Position numbers and translations under genes: made by a program. Positions 1-9,092 of a stretch of DNA of 64,000 bases are shown in pieces. The first letter of the stretch is position 1. Every line of letters begins with the position of its first letter. A model generated the notes under the pieces. The model ran no database searches and was not told where the DNA came from. It saw nothing but the letters and a program-made list of their open reading frames with translations. The DNA comes from Lentzea cavernae (lineage in GTDB: Bacteria > Actinomycetota > Actinomycetes > Mycobacteriales > Pseudonocardiaceae): positions 62,001 through 126,000 of the forward strand of contig NZ_BNAR01000005.1 of NCBI RefSeq assembly GCF_014653695.1. The letters run 5' to 3'.

Positions 1-9
1 ACAGCACGG

Positions 10-1896
10 TCACTGCGACAGGTCCAGCACCGGCACGCCGGGCGGGACGAACCCGAACGCCTGGCCGTAGAACGACAGCTCCGCCTCCAGCGCCGCCTTG
101 ATGTTCTCGGCCATCCGGAAGCCGTGCTGCTCACCGGCGAAGGTGAGGTAGGCGTGCGGGATGCCCGACCCGGCCAGGTCCGCGGCGAACCGGTCGGCCT
201 GCTCCGGCGGGCAGATCTCGTCCTCCAGGCCCTGCAGCAGCAGCACCGGCCCCGACACCGACCGCGCCTTGCGCGAGGGAGAACGGTCCCGGTAGCGGTC
301 CGCCGCCCCGGGCAGCGTGCCGACCAGGCCCTCGACGTAGCGCGACTCGAAGTCGTGCGTCTCGCCGCCCTCCGAGGTCCACCCCGCGAGGTCCAGGATC
401 GGGAACGCCACCATGCCGCACCGGTACACGTCGGTCGAGGTCAGCGACGCCGCCGACGTCCAGCCGCCCGCCGAGCCGCCGCGGATGCCCAGCCGCGCCG
501 GGTCCGCCGTGCCCTCCTTCGCGAGCTGCTGGGCCACGAACGCGCAGTCCTCCACGTCCACGACACCCCACTGCTCGCGCAGCCGCTCCCGGAACGCCCG
601 CCCGTAGCCGGTCGAGCCGCCGTAGTTGACCGCCACCACGCCGATGCCGCGGCTGGTGAAGTACGCGATGTCCGTGTCGAGCTTGGGCAGCGCACGCCCC
701 GTCGGCCCGCCGTGCACGTGCACCACGTACGGCGGAAGCTCGTCCTCCGGTCCGGCGAAGTCCGGGTTCGTCGGCGCGTACACGTACGCGGGGATCTCAC
801 CGAACACGCGCTCCACCGGTACCGGCAGGTACGCCGCCTCCGGTGACTGCTGCCCGCCGGTCAGGTAGGTCAGCTCCCCGTTGGACAGGTCCAGGCGCAC
901 CACGGCGAAGTCCGACGTCGGCCCCGCCGCGCCGCAGATCACCACACCGTCGCGCACCGACAGGTCCGCCGCCCACGTCGGCAGGTCGGTCTGCACGTCG
1001 GTCACCGTCGCCGAACGCTCGTCGAGCACCGCCAGGTGCCCGGAGCGCACCACCAGGTACCGGCCCGGCGACAGCGTCGCGAACCAGCGGTTGCCCAGCC
1101 GCCACATCGGACCGCCCAGCTCCTCCTCGCACGGCGCCAGGTTCGCGCGCGTGCCGTCGGGGGAGACGCGGAACAGGTTCCACCAGCCGTCCGGGTCGGT
1201 CAGCGCGAGCAGCGAGTCGCCCTCCCACTCGAACTGGCACACCGCCTCGGTCGCCGACCCCGCCACCACCCGGTGCTCGTCCGAGCCGAGGTCGGCGACG
1301 CACAGCTCGGTGCCGTCCCACGGCATCCGCGGGTGGTCCCAGCCGATCCACGCCACCTTCGTGCCGTCCGGGCTGATCTTCGGGCCCGTCATGAAGTGGT
1401 GCGACGCGCCCAGCACGCGGATCTCGCCGTCGCGGGTGATCGCCACCAGGTCGCGGCGCACGTCCGTGCGCGCGTCACCGGTGACGGACTCCCGCACGCA
1501 CCACACCTCGCCGTCCGGGCCCGCCGACAGGTCCGAGTACCGGATCCCGTGGTGGCGCTCCGGCTCCGGGGTCAGCGGCGTGGGCTCGGGAGCGTCGGGG
1601 TTGAACACGTAGACCCGCTGATCAGCCCAATGGGTGAACGCCACCCGGTCCTCGGCGAGCACCACGAACGGGCGGCCGCCGTACTCGTGCACCCGGTTGC
1701 GGGCGTTCCACGGCGCCGGCAGCACCTCTGCGCCGTCGCGCACCAGCGCCACCCTGCCGCCCTCGGCGGGCCGGCTCTCCGCCCACCACACCCGCTCACC
1801 GTGCAGGTCGGCCCACTGGAACCCACCCCCCGGCTTCGAGGTGTCGCCGGCGCTGATCGGCGAGGTCCAGGTCCCGTACGAAGCGATCTTCACCAC
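10..1896 (-). CDS. S9 family prolyl oligopeptidase-like serine peptidase
   Basis: A 628-residue protein with the architecture of dipeptidyl aminopeptidase/acylaminoacyl peptidases: an N-terminal beta-propeller (roughly residues 30-370) that restricts access to a C-terminal alpha/beta-hydrolase domain. The nucleophile motif GGSAGG puts the catalytic Ser at about 475; Asp 559 (GLEDE) and His 591 (GEQHGF) complete the triad. There is no signal peptide, so it should act on small peptides in the cytoplasm. The start is GTG (a second GTG follows directly); a TAGGGT box lies 6 nt upstream on the minus strand (1903-1908), so the message is probably leaderless. It is divergent from the DUF3090 gene. 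The exact substrate cannot be read from the sequence. Confidence 0.9.
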   Translation of the reverse strand: MVKIASYGTWTSPISAGDTSKPGGGFQWADLHGERVWWAESRPAEGGRVALVRDGAEVLPAPWNARNRVHEYGGRPFVVLAEDRVAFTHWADQRVYVFNPDAPEPTPLTPEPERHHGIRYSDLSAGPDGEVWCVRESVTGDARTDVRRDLVAITRDGEIRVLGASHHFMTGPKISPDGTKVAWIGWDHPRMPWDGTELCVADLGSDEHRVVAGSATEAVCQFEWEGDSLLALTDPDGWWNLFRVSPDGTRANLAPCEEELGGPMWRLGNRWFATLSPGRYLVVRSGHLAVLDERSATVTDVQTDLPTWAADLSVRDGVVICGAAGPTSDFAVVRLDLSNGELTYLTGGQQSPEAAYLPVPVERVFGEIPAYVYAPTNPDFAGPEDELPPYVVHVHGGPTGRALPKLDTDIAYFTSRGIGVVAVNYGGSTGYGRAFRERLREQWGVVDVEDCAFVAQQLAKEGTADPARLGIRGGSAGGWTSAASLTSTDVYRCGMVAFPILDLAGWTSEGGETHDFESRYVEGLVGTLPGAADRYRDRSPSRKARSVSGPVLLLQGLEDEICPPEQADRFAADLAGSGIPHAYLTFAGEQHGFRMAENIKAALEAELSFYGQAFGFVPPGVPVLDLSQ

Positions 1897-1974
1897 AACG
1901 CGACCCTATACGCGGAGTGTTTGATGGGGGAGGACCTGCCGACGATCTCCGCGTGGCCTAGGGTCGTATCTGCC

Positions 1975-2541
1975 ATGGCTCGCGTCATTCACGTATTCCG
2001 CGCACCCGACCGGTTCATCGCAGGAACCGTCGGGCAGCCCGGCGACCGCACCTTCTACCTGCAGGCCTCAGAGCAGAGCAGGTTGATCAGCGTCGCCCTG
2101 GAAAAGCAGCAGGTCCAGGTCCTCGCCGAGCGCATCGGCTCGTTGCTCGAGGAGGTGCACCGCCGCTTCGGCACCGACGTCCCCGAGGACGCCCCGCCCG
2201 ACGACCTCGACACGCAGCCCCTCGACGTCCCCGTCGAGGAGGAGTTCCGGGTCGGCACCATGGGACTGGGCTGGGACGCCGAGTCCAAGGCGGTCGTCAT
2301 CGAGCTCCTCGCGATCTCCGAGGAGGAGGTCGACGAGGCCGTCGTGCTCGACGACACCGAGGAAGGCCCCGACGCCGTGCGGGTCTTCCTGTCGCCCTCC
2401 GCCGCCCGTGCCTTCGCCGAACGCGCCGACCGCGTCATCAACGCCGGGCGCAAACCCTGCCCCCTGTGCGCCGAACCGCTCGACGCGGACGGCCACATCT
2501 GCCCGCGGCAGAACGGCTACCGCCGCACCGAAGAAGACTGA
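1975..2541 (+). CDS. DUF3090 family protein
   Basis: A 188-residue conserved actinobacterial protein of the DUF3090 (TIGR03847) family, function unknown. The N-terminus MARVIHVF and the acidic middle are typical of the family, and the C-terminus carries a small probable zinc site (CPLC, then a Cys 12 residues later). The frame is open for about 300 codons upstream, but that part is a shadow of the S9 peptidase; the ATG at 1975 follows a TAGGGT box at 1959-1964. The stop is separated by a single base from the GTG of the next gene, so the two are translationally coupled. In many actinobacteria this pair is joined by a histidine-phosphatase-like phosphomutase (MSMEG_4193 family), which is not present here. 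Confidence 0.88.
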   Translation: MARVIHVFRAPDRFIAGTVGQPGDRTFYLQASEQSRLISVALEKQQVQVLAERIGSLLEEVHRRFGTDVPEDAPPDDLDTQPLDVPVEEEFRVGTMGLGWDAESKAVVIELLAISEEEVDEAVVLDDTEEGPDAVRVFLSPSAARAFAERADRVINAGRKPCPLCAEPLDADGHICPRQNGYRRTEED

Positions 2542-2542
2542 C

Positions 2543-3328
2543 GTGGACACCTCCGCGGCCCTGCAGTTGCTCGAACACGGCCGCATCGAGGTCGAAGGAC
2601 GCCTGGTCGACGCCTCCAACGCCACCTTGTTCTGCAAGATCTCGTTGGACGGCGTCGACGCCCAGTGCGTCTACAAACCCGTGCGGGGCGAACGGCCGCT
2701 GTGGGACTTCCCCGACGGCACGCTCGCCGGCCGCGAGGTGGCCACCTACCTGATCTCCGCCGCGTCCTTCGGCGTCGTGCCGCCCACCGTGCTGCGCCCC
2801 GGCCCGTTCGGCAGCGGCATGGTCCAGCTCTGGGTCGACACCCGCGAAGAGGACGAACTCGTCGACATCATCGGCGTCGACGACGTCAAACCCGGCTGGA
2901 TCCCCGTCTTCCACGCCCACGACCGCTTCGGCGACCCCGCCGTGCTCGTGCACGCCGACCACCCGCGCATCGCCGAGATGTCCGCCTTCGACGTCGTCGT
3001 CAACAACGCCGACCGCAAGGGCGGGCACGTCCTGCACGCCCTCGACGGCTCCGTCCACGGCGTCGACCACGGCATCTGCCTGCACACCGAACCCAAACTC
3101 CGCACCGTGCTGTGGGGCTGGGCCCGCGAACCCCTGCCCGACCGCGTCGTCGACTCGCTGCGGCGGCTGCGGTCCTCACTGGACTCCGACCTGGGCGAGA
3201 CGCTGCACGAGCACCTGACCCGCGCCGAGGTCCGGGCCGTGGGGGAGCGCGTGGACAAACTGCTCGCCGCCGGCGTGTACCCGGAGCCCTCCGGCGACTG
3301 GCCCGCGATCCCCTGGCCCGCGTTCTAG
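2543..3328 (+). CDS. SCO1664 family protein (kinase-fold-like)
   Basis: A 261-residue member of the SCO1664/TIGR03843 family, a conserved actinobacterial family resembling PI3/PI4-kinase or HipA-like folds; biochemical role unknown. Visible family features are the VYKPVRGE segment (possible ATP-lysine strand, near residue 50), an LWDF motif, the DVVVNNADRKGGH segment with catalytic-loop-like Asn/Asp residues, and GVDHGICL (a possible metal-binding Asp). The GTG start lies immediately after the DUF3090 stop, so both are made from one mRNA. Kinase activity is a fold-based inference only. Confidence 0.85.
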   Translation: MDTSAALQLLEHGRIEVEGRLVDASNATLFCKISLDGVDAQCVYKPVRGERPLWDFPDGTLAGREVATYLISAASFGVVPPTVLRPGPFGSGMVQLWVDTREEDELVDIIGVDDVKPGWIPVFHAHDRFGDPAVLVHADHPRIAEMSAFDVVVNNADRKGGHVLHALDGSVHGVDHGICLHTEPKLRTVLWGWAREPLPDRVVDSLRRLRSSLDSDLGETLHEHLTRAEVRAVGERVDKLLAAGVYPEPSGDWPAIPWPAF

Positions 3329-3399
3329 GTGCTGTGATGCCGGTCCGGCACCGGTGAACGCACCCGTCGCACAGCTGGGCGTCACTACGCTCGGCACCC

Positions 3400-4434
3400 A
3401 TGTCGTTGATCAACCCGCCCAAGCCCCGGCCCGGTGACCGGGTCGCGATCGTCTCCCCGGCCGCGGGCCTGCCGGGCCTGTTCCCCCTGCCCCACGAACT
3501 GGGCCTGCGGCGCCTGGAGACCGAGTTCGGGCTCGTCCCCGTCGAGTACCCGGCCACCCGCAAGCTCGGCGCGACGCCGCGGGAGCGTGCCGAGGACCTG
3601 CACGCCGCGTTCGCCGACCCGTCGATCAAGGCGGTCATCGCGACCATCGGCGGCGACGACCAGATCACCGTCCTGCCGCACCTGGACGCCGAGCTGATCA
3701 CGGCCAACCCCAAGCCGTTCTTCGGGCACAGCGACAACACCAACCTGCTCACCTGGCTGCGCAACCGCGGCATCGTCGGCTTCTACGGCGGCAGCGTCAT
3801 GGTCCAGTTCGGACGGCCCGGCGCCATGCACCCCACCACCGCCGCCTCGCTGCGGGCCGCCCTGTTCACACCGGGGCCGTACCGGCTGACCGAGTCGCAC
3901 GCCTACGGCGACAAGGACAGCCCCTGGGAGGACCCGGAGACCTTCACGACCGAACCCGTCCTCGAACCCAGCGGCGGCTGGATCTGGCACCGGCCCGGCA
4001 CGACCGTCACAGGCCCGTCGTGGGGCGGCAACCTCGAGATCCTGTCGTGGCTGATGATGGCCGGCCGGGAGATCGGCGACCCCGGCCACCACGACGGCCG
4101 CGTGCTGTTCTTCGAGACCAGCGAGGAGATGCCCTCGGCGACCGAGGTCTACCGGATCCTGCGCAACATGGGCGAACGCGGCCTGCTGCACCGGTTCCCC
4201 GCCGTGCTCGTCGGCCGTGCCAAGGCCTGGTTCTTCACCGACCAGGACACCGACCGCGCCGCCCACACCACCGCCCAGCGCGAGGCGGTCCTGCGGGCGT
4301 TCTCCGAGTACGCGCCCGAGACCATGATCGTGTTCGACGTCGACCTCGGCCACACCGACCCGCAGGTCGTCATCCCCGTCGGCGGCACCATCGAGGTCGA
4401 CGGCCCCGCACGCACGATCACCGTCACCTACTGA
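3400..4434 (+). CDS. S66 family peptidase (LD-carboxypeptidase / MccF-like)
   Basis: A 344-residue serine peptidase of family S66, which includes muropeptide LD-carboxypeptidases and MccF, an enzyme that hydrolyses microcin C-type peptidyl-nucleotides. The GHSDNT motif gives the nucleophile Ser111; the second half supplies the Glu (TSEEMPS region) and His318 (GHTDPQ) expected of the Ser-Glu-His triad. The N-terminal PGDRVAIVSPA strand is a family hallmark. No signal peptide, so it is cytoplasmic. A TACGCT box ends 8 nt before the ATG, suggesting leaderless transcription. Peptidoglycan recycling and self-immunity are both possible; nothing nearby makes a microcin-like compound. Confidence 0.88.
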   Translation: MSLINPPKPRPGDRVAIVSPAAGLPGLFPLPHELGLRRLETEFGLVPVEYPATRKLGATPRERAEDLHAAFADPSIKAVIATIGGDDQITVLPHLDAELITANPKPFFGHSDNTNLLTWLRNRGIVGFYGGSVMVQFGRPGAMHPTTAASLRAALFTPGPYRLTESHAYGDKDSPWEDPETFTTEPVLEPSGGWIWHRPGTTVTGPSWGGNLEILSWLMMAGREIGDPGHHDGRVLFFETSEEMPSATEVYRILRNMGERGLLHRFPAVLVGRAKAWFFTDQDTDRAAHTTAQREAVLRAFSEYAPETMIVFDVDLGHTDPQVVIPVGGTIEVDGPARTITVTY

Positions 4435-4579
4435 GCGTGGCCGTCATCGGAGATCCGTTCGGTGCCCATCGAATCAGCGCCGCAGCGGGGGTTTGACGTG
4501 CCGATCACCGTGCCCCTATCTTCTGTGAGGCGTGCTGACCTGCACAAACAGTCGGATTGTGAATGCGGGACACGGTGAC

Positions 4580-5008
4580 ATGAGCTCTTTCGAACGGATC
4601 GTCGTGGTGGGCGCGGCCGGACTCGGCGCGCGGGCGGCGCGGTGCCTGGCCCGCCGGTTCGGGCCCGTCGACCTGATCGGCCCCGGCACCGCCGCGCTCG
4701 CCGACGCCGGTGTGCGCCGCCACCCGCTCGCCACCGTCCGCGACTTCGACCTCGACACCCCCGCCGTCGTCGTGGACACCGACGGCGGACGGCTGCAGCG
4801 CCTGGTGTGCGACCGGCTCGTCGTCGCCGGCTGGCCGGTGCCGCTGCTGCCGGTCAACCGGTGGGTGATCGGCGGCAAGGTCGCCATCGCCGGTGACGGC
4901 GCCGACCTGCGCCTGCTGTCCACCTGCTTCGACGCCAACGCGCTGTGGCGCCCGGCCCTGGCCGACTACCAGCACCGCCGCCAGTCCGCCGCGAACTCGC
5001 TACCCTGA
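4580..5008 (+). CDS. Hypothetical protein, Rossmann-like N-terminus
   Basis: A 142-residue protein I cannot assign to a characterised family. It opens with a beta-strand and glycine-rich loop (IVVVGAAGLGARAAR, residues 8-22) like the dinucleotide-binding loop of Rossmann proteins, followed by short alternating strands and helices, but it is too short for a full dehydrogenase. The ATG at 4580 is preferred over an upstream in-frame codon because the homology-like core starts four residues later. It is five bases from the downstream phosphotransferase gene and probably co-transcribed. It may be a degenerate or minimal nucleotide-binding protein. Confidence 0.65.
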   Translation: MSSFERIVVVGAAGLGARAARCLARRFGPVDLIGPGTAALADAGVRRHPLATVRDFDLDTPAVVVDTDGGRLQRLVCDRLVVAGWPVPLLPVNRWVIGGKVAIAGDGADLRLLSTCFDANALWRPALADYQHRRQSAANSLP

Positions 5009-5013
5009 GCCGA

Positions 5014-5715
5014 GTGATCGACGAGGACGCCAGAGCCCGCCTGGTCCGCCGGTTCGGCACCGGCGTCACCGCCTGGATCGACGCACTGCCCGACCTGCTC
5101 GCCACCCTCACCGACCACTGGGACCTCACCGTCGTGCGGCACGTGCCCGGCGGCACCGGCACCACGTTCCTGTGCACCACCGCGGTCCTCAAACTCACCC
5201 CCGAGCACGCCATCGCCGCGCACGAGGCCCGCGCGCTCACCGCCTGGGCCGGCACCCCGGCGATGGTCGGCCTGCTCGACACCGACCTGACCCGCGGCGC
5301 ACTGCTGCTGCAGACCGTCGACCCCGGCACCCCCGCCCGCGACCCCGCGAAGGTCGTCCCGCACCTGCACCAGGCGGACCCCACGGGCTTCCCGCCGCTC
5401 ACCGCCCGCGTCGACTTCCTGTTCGAGACCGTGCTCACCCGCCGCACCGGCACCTACTACGCCACCGAACACCGCCGTGCCCGCACACTCGCCGAGGACG
5501 ACATCGCGCCCGTGCTGCTGCACGGCGACCTGCACCCCGGCAACGTCCTGCAAGGCCCCGCGGGCCCGGTCGCCATCGATCCGCGCGCCTGCGTCGGCGA
5601 CCCGGCGGTGGACTGGATGGACTTCGTGCACGGCGGCTACGACCTGCACGGCGCCGACGTCGACCTCGACCGCGTCCACGAGTGGCTCACCGCCTTCGAA
5701 CCGTTCTACGGTTAG
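5014..5715 (+). CDS. Aminoglycoside phosphotransferase-like kinase
   Basis: A 233-residue small-molecule kinase of the aminoglycoside/hydroxyurea phosphotransferase (streptomycin 6-kinase-like) family. A lysine in AVLKL (residue 60) fits the ATP-anchoring position; HGDLHPGN (170-177) is the catalytic loop with Asp172, and AIDPRA (188-193) holds the metal-binding Asp. The protein is shorter than classical APH(6) enzymes (about 300 residues), so the N-lobe is compact. The start is GTG, five bases after the preceding stop. Such chromosomal homologues need not confer resistance; the substrate is unknown. Confidence 0.8.
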   Translation: MIDEDARARLVRRFGTGVTAWIDALPDLLATLTDHWDLTVVRHVPGGTGTTFLCTTAVLKLTPEHAIAAHEARALTAWAGTPAMVGLLDTDLTRGALLLQTVDPGTPARDPAKVVPHLHQADPTGFPPLTARVDFLFETVLTRRTGTYYATEHRRARTLAEDDIAPVLLHGDLHPGNVLQGPAGPVAIDPRACVGDPAVDWMDFVHGGYDLHGADVDLDRVHEWLTAFEPFYG

Positions 5716-5724
5716 GGTTCGCGG

Positions 5725-6531
5725 GTGCGTTCCCACGACTACGGCCGCGACGTCCTCTCCACGCCCAAGCGCAAGAAGGTCCCCGAGATCACGGCCGAAC
5801 CCGGCCTCGTCGTCGAGGACCCCGCCAGCGGCTTCTGCGGAGCCGTCGTGAAGTTCGAGTACGGCCAGGTCGTGCTCGAGGACCGCCACGGCCGGCGCCG
5901 GCTGTTCCCGCTCAACCCCGCCGGGTTCCTCCTCGACGGCAAGCCCGTCACCCTCGTCAAACCCATGCCCGCGCCGCAGAAGGCGAAGATCACCGCGTCC
6001 GGCTCGGTCAAGGTCGAGGGCCTGCGGGCGCAGACCGCGAAGGCCAGCCGCATCTGGGTCGAGGGCAAACACGACGCCGAGCTCGTCGAACGCGTCTGGG
6101 GCCACGACCTGCGCGTCGAAGGCATCGTCGTGGAACCCCTGCACGGCGTCGACGACCTCCCGCGGCTGATCACCGAGTTCGGCACCGCCCCGCACCGCCG
6201 CCTCGGCGTCCTGGTCGACCACCTCGTCGCGAACTCCAAGGAAGCGCGCGTCGTCGAGCAGGTCACCGACTCGAACGTGCTGGTCACCGGCCACCCCTAC
6301 GTCGACATCTGGCAGGCCGTGAAGCCGCAGGTCGTCAAGATCAGGGCGTGGCCGGTGATCCCGCGCGGCGTCGACTGGAAGACCGGCGTCTGCGCGCAGC
6401 TGGGCTGGGGCGAGACGTGGGAGGGCTGGCAGCGGGTGCTGAACTCGGTCAGCAGCTACAAGGACATCGAGTCCGACCTGCTCGGCGCCGTCGAACGCCT
6501 CATCGACTTCGTCACCGTGCCCCAGGACTGA
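5725..6531 (+). CDS. DUF3097 family protein (Toprim-like)
   Basis: A 268-residue actinobacterial DUF3097 protein. The central segment WVEGKHDAELVERVWG (about 111-126) resembles the first strand and catalytic Glu of Toprim domains, and a later VLVDHLV strand provides the acidic partner, so metal-dependent nucleic-acid chemistry is plausible but unproven. The GTG start at 5725 sits 6 nt after TAGGGT (5713-5718), which overlaps the end of the preceding gene, so it can be transcribed from its own leaderless promoter. It overlaps the next gene tail-to-tail by 20 bp. Confidence 0.87.
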   Translation: MRSHDYGRDVLSTPKRKKVPEITAEPGLVVEDPASGFCGAVVKFEYGQVVLEDRHGRRRLFPLNPAGFLLDGKPVTLVKPMPAPQKAKITASGSVKVEGLRAQTAKASRIWVEGKHDAELVERVWGHDLRVEGIVVEPLHGVDDLPRLITEFGTAPHRRLGVLVDHLVANSKEARVVEQVTDSNVLVTGHPYVDIWQAVKPQVVKIRAWPVIPRGVDWKTGVCAQLGWGETWEGWQRVLNSVSSYKDIESDLLGAVERLIDFVTVPQD

Positions 6532-7093
6532 CCCGCGTGTAGTGCGCGACGATCACACCCTTCGGCGTCGTCACGCTGCCGGTCAGCTCGAACTCCGTGC
6601 GCGGCGCCGGGTCGTCGAACAGGCGCGTGCCGCCGCCCAGCGTCAGCGGGTGGATCACCAGCGTGTAGTGGTCGAGCAGCCCGGCCGCGTGCAGCGACCG
6701 CACCAGCGCCGCGCTGCCGATGATCGACAGATCGCCCTCGAGCGCGGCGACATCACCGGTCGAACGCAGCAGCACCGAGTTCTCCCACGCCCCGGCGGAG
6801 TCCAGGCTCGCCGACACCACGTACTTGCGGGCGGCGTTCATGTGCGCGGTGAACGGGTTGCCGTCGGTGGCCGAGGACCACACGGTGATGAAGTCCTGCC
6901 ACGTGCGGCGCCCGAACAGCATGGCGCCACTCTGCGCCATGCCCTTGCCCATCTCGGCGGCCAGCACCTCGTCGTTGTACGCCGCACCCCACCCGCCGTG
7001 GGCGAAACCACCGCGGGTGTCCTCGTCGGGACGGCCGAAGCCCTGCACCACACCGTCGAGCGTCACGAACATCGTCGCGGAGATGGAACGCAT
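6512..7093 (-). CDS. Dihydrofolate reductase-fold protein (RibD C-terminal-like)
   Basis: A 193-residue protein of the RibD C-terminal / dihydrofolate-reductase-like family. Typical features are the opening strand with FVTLDGVVQG, LFGRRTWQDF in the first third, and IIGSAALVRSL followed by LTLGGGTRLF near the C-terminus. Such proteins bind NAD(P)H; most single-domain actinobacterial members have no known substrate and are not folate enzymes. The ATG at 7093 has a good ribosome binding site (GAGAGG, about 8 nt upstream); the reading frame is open further upstream but looks non-coding. It is convergent with DUF3097. Confidence 0.85.
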   Translation of the reverse strand: MRSISATMFVTLDGVVQGFGRPDEDTRGGFAHGGWGAAYNDEVLAAEMGKGMAQSGAMLFGRRTWQDFITVWSSATDGNPFTAHMNAARKYVVSASLDSAGAWENSVLLRSTGDVAALEGDLSIIGSAALVRSLHAAGLLDHYTLVIHPLTLGGGTRLFDDPAPRTEFELTGSVTTPKGVIVAHYTRVSPGAR

Positions 7094-7404
7094 CACTGCA
7101 CCTCTCGGGAGAAGACCGTTGTCACCGCCCACACGAACGGCGACACCCGGTTTCGACACCCCCGGCCGAACGATTTCGCCGCCACCCGGGGTGCGGCACG
7201 GCGCGTCCTCACGCCGTGCGCTTCCGTGGTGCGGGACCGGTTGCCGGTGAGCGGCCACCGCGGCATCGGGTCCGGCCTGCTCGGCGGCGGAGCGCGGCAC
7301 GAGCACCACGCCTGCCCCGCCCGATTCATCTCCCGTTGATCGATTTCGTCACGGTCCGGGGCCCAGCACGGTGAATCTCGCGTTCGAGGCGTCCCCGTTG
7401 GTGT
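7094..7404. other. Intergenic region between divergent genes
   Basis: About 310 bp between the divergent reductase and NfeD genes. I see no gene, repeat or strong palindrome in it. It must hold both promoters; the right end is relatively AT-rich (GTGTATGTATGG just before the NfeD start), which could be a -10 region. Confidence 0.5.
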
Positions 7405-7842
7405 ATGTATGGGCTCATGGCCGCGCTGATCTGGCTGATCGTCGGGATACTGCTCGTCGTCGCCGAAGTTCTCTCAGGTGACTTCGTGCTGGTCATGCTC
7501 GGCGCCGCCGCGCTGGCCGCGGCCGGTGTGTCCGCGGTGGGCGCCGCGGACCTGGTGAGCGTGCTCGTCTTCGCGGCCACGTCGCTGGGCCTGATCGTCA
7601 CGGCCCGGCCGCTGCTCAAGAAACGGCTGCAGCTCGGGTCGAACGTCCGGATGCACCACGAGGCACTGCTGGGCAGCCGGGCCACCGCGGTGACGCAGGT
7701 GACCGAGCACGGCGGGCAGGTCAAGATCGGCGGCGACACCTGGAGCGCGCGCACCCTCGACGGGTCCGTGGTCGAAGAAGGCGAAGCCGTCACCGTTGTC
7801 GAGATCTCGGGCGCCGTCGCCGTGGTGATAGCCGCGGTGTGA
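7405..7842 (+). CDS. NfeD family membrane protein
   Basis: A 145-residue NfeD-like protein: two to three transmembrane segments in the first 70 residues (ALIWLIVGILLVVAEVL and following), then a C-terminal soluble OB-fold of about 65 residues ending in VVEISGAVAVV. NfeD proteins are encoded beside SPFH/stomatin proteins and are thought to assist their assembly in membrane microdomains; the next gene is exactly such a partner. An alternative ATG at 7417 leaves the first membrane segment intact. The gene is separated from the SPFH gene by 26 bp carrying the latter's ribosome binding site, so the two form one operon. Confidence 0.88.
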   Translation: MYGLMAALIWLIVGILLVVAEVLSGDFVLVMLGAAALAAAGVSAVGAADLVSVLVFAATSLGLIVTARPLLKKRLQLGSNVRMHHEALLGSRATAVTQVTEHGGQVKIGGDTWSARTLDGSVVEEGEAVTVVEISGAVAVVIAAV

Positions 7843-7868
7843 GCGCCCCCAGGAGGGTGTGAACCGAG

Positions 7869-9074
7869 TTGGACCCGATCACCGCTGTGATCGCCGCCGT
7901 CATCGCGATCTTCGTGCTGACCATCGCCGTCAAGTCCGTGCTGGTCATCCCGCAGGCGCAGGCCGCCGTCATCGAACGTCTCGGCCGCTACCGCACCACC
8001 GCGGCACCCGGCCTGAACATCATGGTCCCGTTCATCGACAAGGTGCGCGCCCGCATCGACCTGCGCGAGCAGGTCGTGTCGTTCCCGCCGCAGCCGGTGA
8101 TCACCCAGGACAACCTCACCGTCTCGATCGACACCGTCGTGTACTTCCAGGTCACCGAGCCGCGGTCCGCGGTGTACGAGATCTCCAACTACATCGTCGG
8201 TGTCGAGCAGCTCACCATCACCACGCTGCGCAACCTCGTCGGTGGCATGAGCCTGGAGGAGACGCTGACCTCGCGTGACCACATCAACGGTCAGCTGCGC
8301 GGCGTCCTGGACGAGGCCACCGGCCGCTGGGGCCTGCGCGTGGCCCGCGTCGAGCTCAAGTCGATCGACCCGCCGCCCTCCATCCAGGACTCGATGGAGA
8401 AGCAGATGCGCGCCGACCGCGAGAAGCGCGCCATGATCCTCACCGCCGAGGGCCAGCGGGAGTCCTCGATCAAGACCGCCGAGGGCCAGAAGCAGTCGCA
8501 GATCCTCGCCGCCGAGGGCGGCAAGCAGGCGGCGATCCTGTCCGCGGAGGGTGAGCGGCAGTCGCAGATCCTGCGCGCACAGGGTGAACGCGCCGCCCGC
8601 TACCTGCAGGCCCAAGGTCAGGCCAAGGCCATCGAGAAGGTCTTCGCCGCGATCAAGGACGGCAAGCCCACCCCGGAGGTGCTGGCGTACCAGTACCTGC
8701 AAACGCTGCCGCAGATGGCCCAGGGCGACGCGAACAAGGTCTGGATGATCCCGTCCGACTACGGCAAGGCCCTCGAGGGGTTCGCCCGCATGCTCGGCGC
8801 GCCCGGTGACGACGGCGTCTTCCGCTACGAGCCGCCGGCCGACGACACCGAGCGGCCCCGGCCCGAGGACGAGGACGAGTCGGTCGCCGCCTGGTTCGAC
8901 CTCAAGTCCGACCCGAAGGTCGCCGAAGCCGTCGCCGCCGCGGAGGCGGTGGCCCGTCAGGAGGTCCCCAGCCCGCTGGGCACCCCGCCCCGCCCGGTCG
9001 GCGCGGCCTCCCCGGTGCCGGAGCTCGAGGCGGAGCAGCCCCGGTCGCTGCACCAGCCCGGCGAGCCGGTCTGA
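7869..9074 (+). CDS. SPFH/Band 7 (stomatin-like) membrane protein
   Basis: A 401-residue stomatin-like protein. One N-terminal membrane helix (residues 3-22) is followed by the SPFH domain (about 25-190, with QAAVIERLGRY and the RDHINGQ region) and a long coiled coil of repeating A-E-G-x(5)-I units (about 190-260, five copies). The C-terminal 110 residues are acidic and proline-rich, a common actinobacterial extension. It should oligomerise on the inner face of the membrane with NfeD. The start is TTG at 7869, chosen because AGGAGGG (7851-7857) precedes it and any GTG nearer that site runs straight into a stop. A strong hairpin follows the stop. Confidence 0.9.
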   Translation: MDPITAVIAAVIAIFVLTIAVKSVLVIPQAQAAVIERLGRYRTTAAPGLNIMVPFIDKVRARIDLREQVVSFPPQPVITQDNLTVSIDTVVYFQVTEPRSAVYEISNYIVGVEQLTITTLRNLVGGMSLEETLTSRDHINGQLRGVLDEATGRWGLRVARVELKSIDPPPSIQDSMEKQMRADREKRAMILTAEGQRESSIKTAEGQKQSQILAAEGGKQAAILSAEGERQSQILRAQGERAARYLQAQGQAKAIEKVFAAIKDGKPTPEVLAYQYLQTLPQMAQGDANKVWMIPSDYGKALEGFARMLGAPGDDGVFRYEPPADDTERPRPEDEDESVAAWFDLKSDPKVAEAVAAAEAVARQEVPSPLGTPPRPVGAASPVPELEAEQPRSLHQPGEPV

Positions 9075-9092
9075 CCCGGCGCGACACAGGTC

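Noticed and set aside
1036-1974. N-terminal extension of the DUF3090 frame
   Set aside because: The upstream 313 codons are antisense to the S9 peptidase; the family start is the ATG at 1975.
4893-6542. A 549-residue Arg/Pro-rich frame on the + strand
   Set aside because: It is an out-of-frame shadow of the phosphotransferase and DUF3097 genes with no family features.
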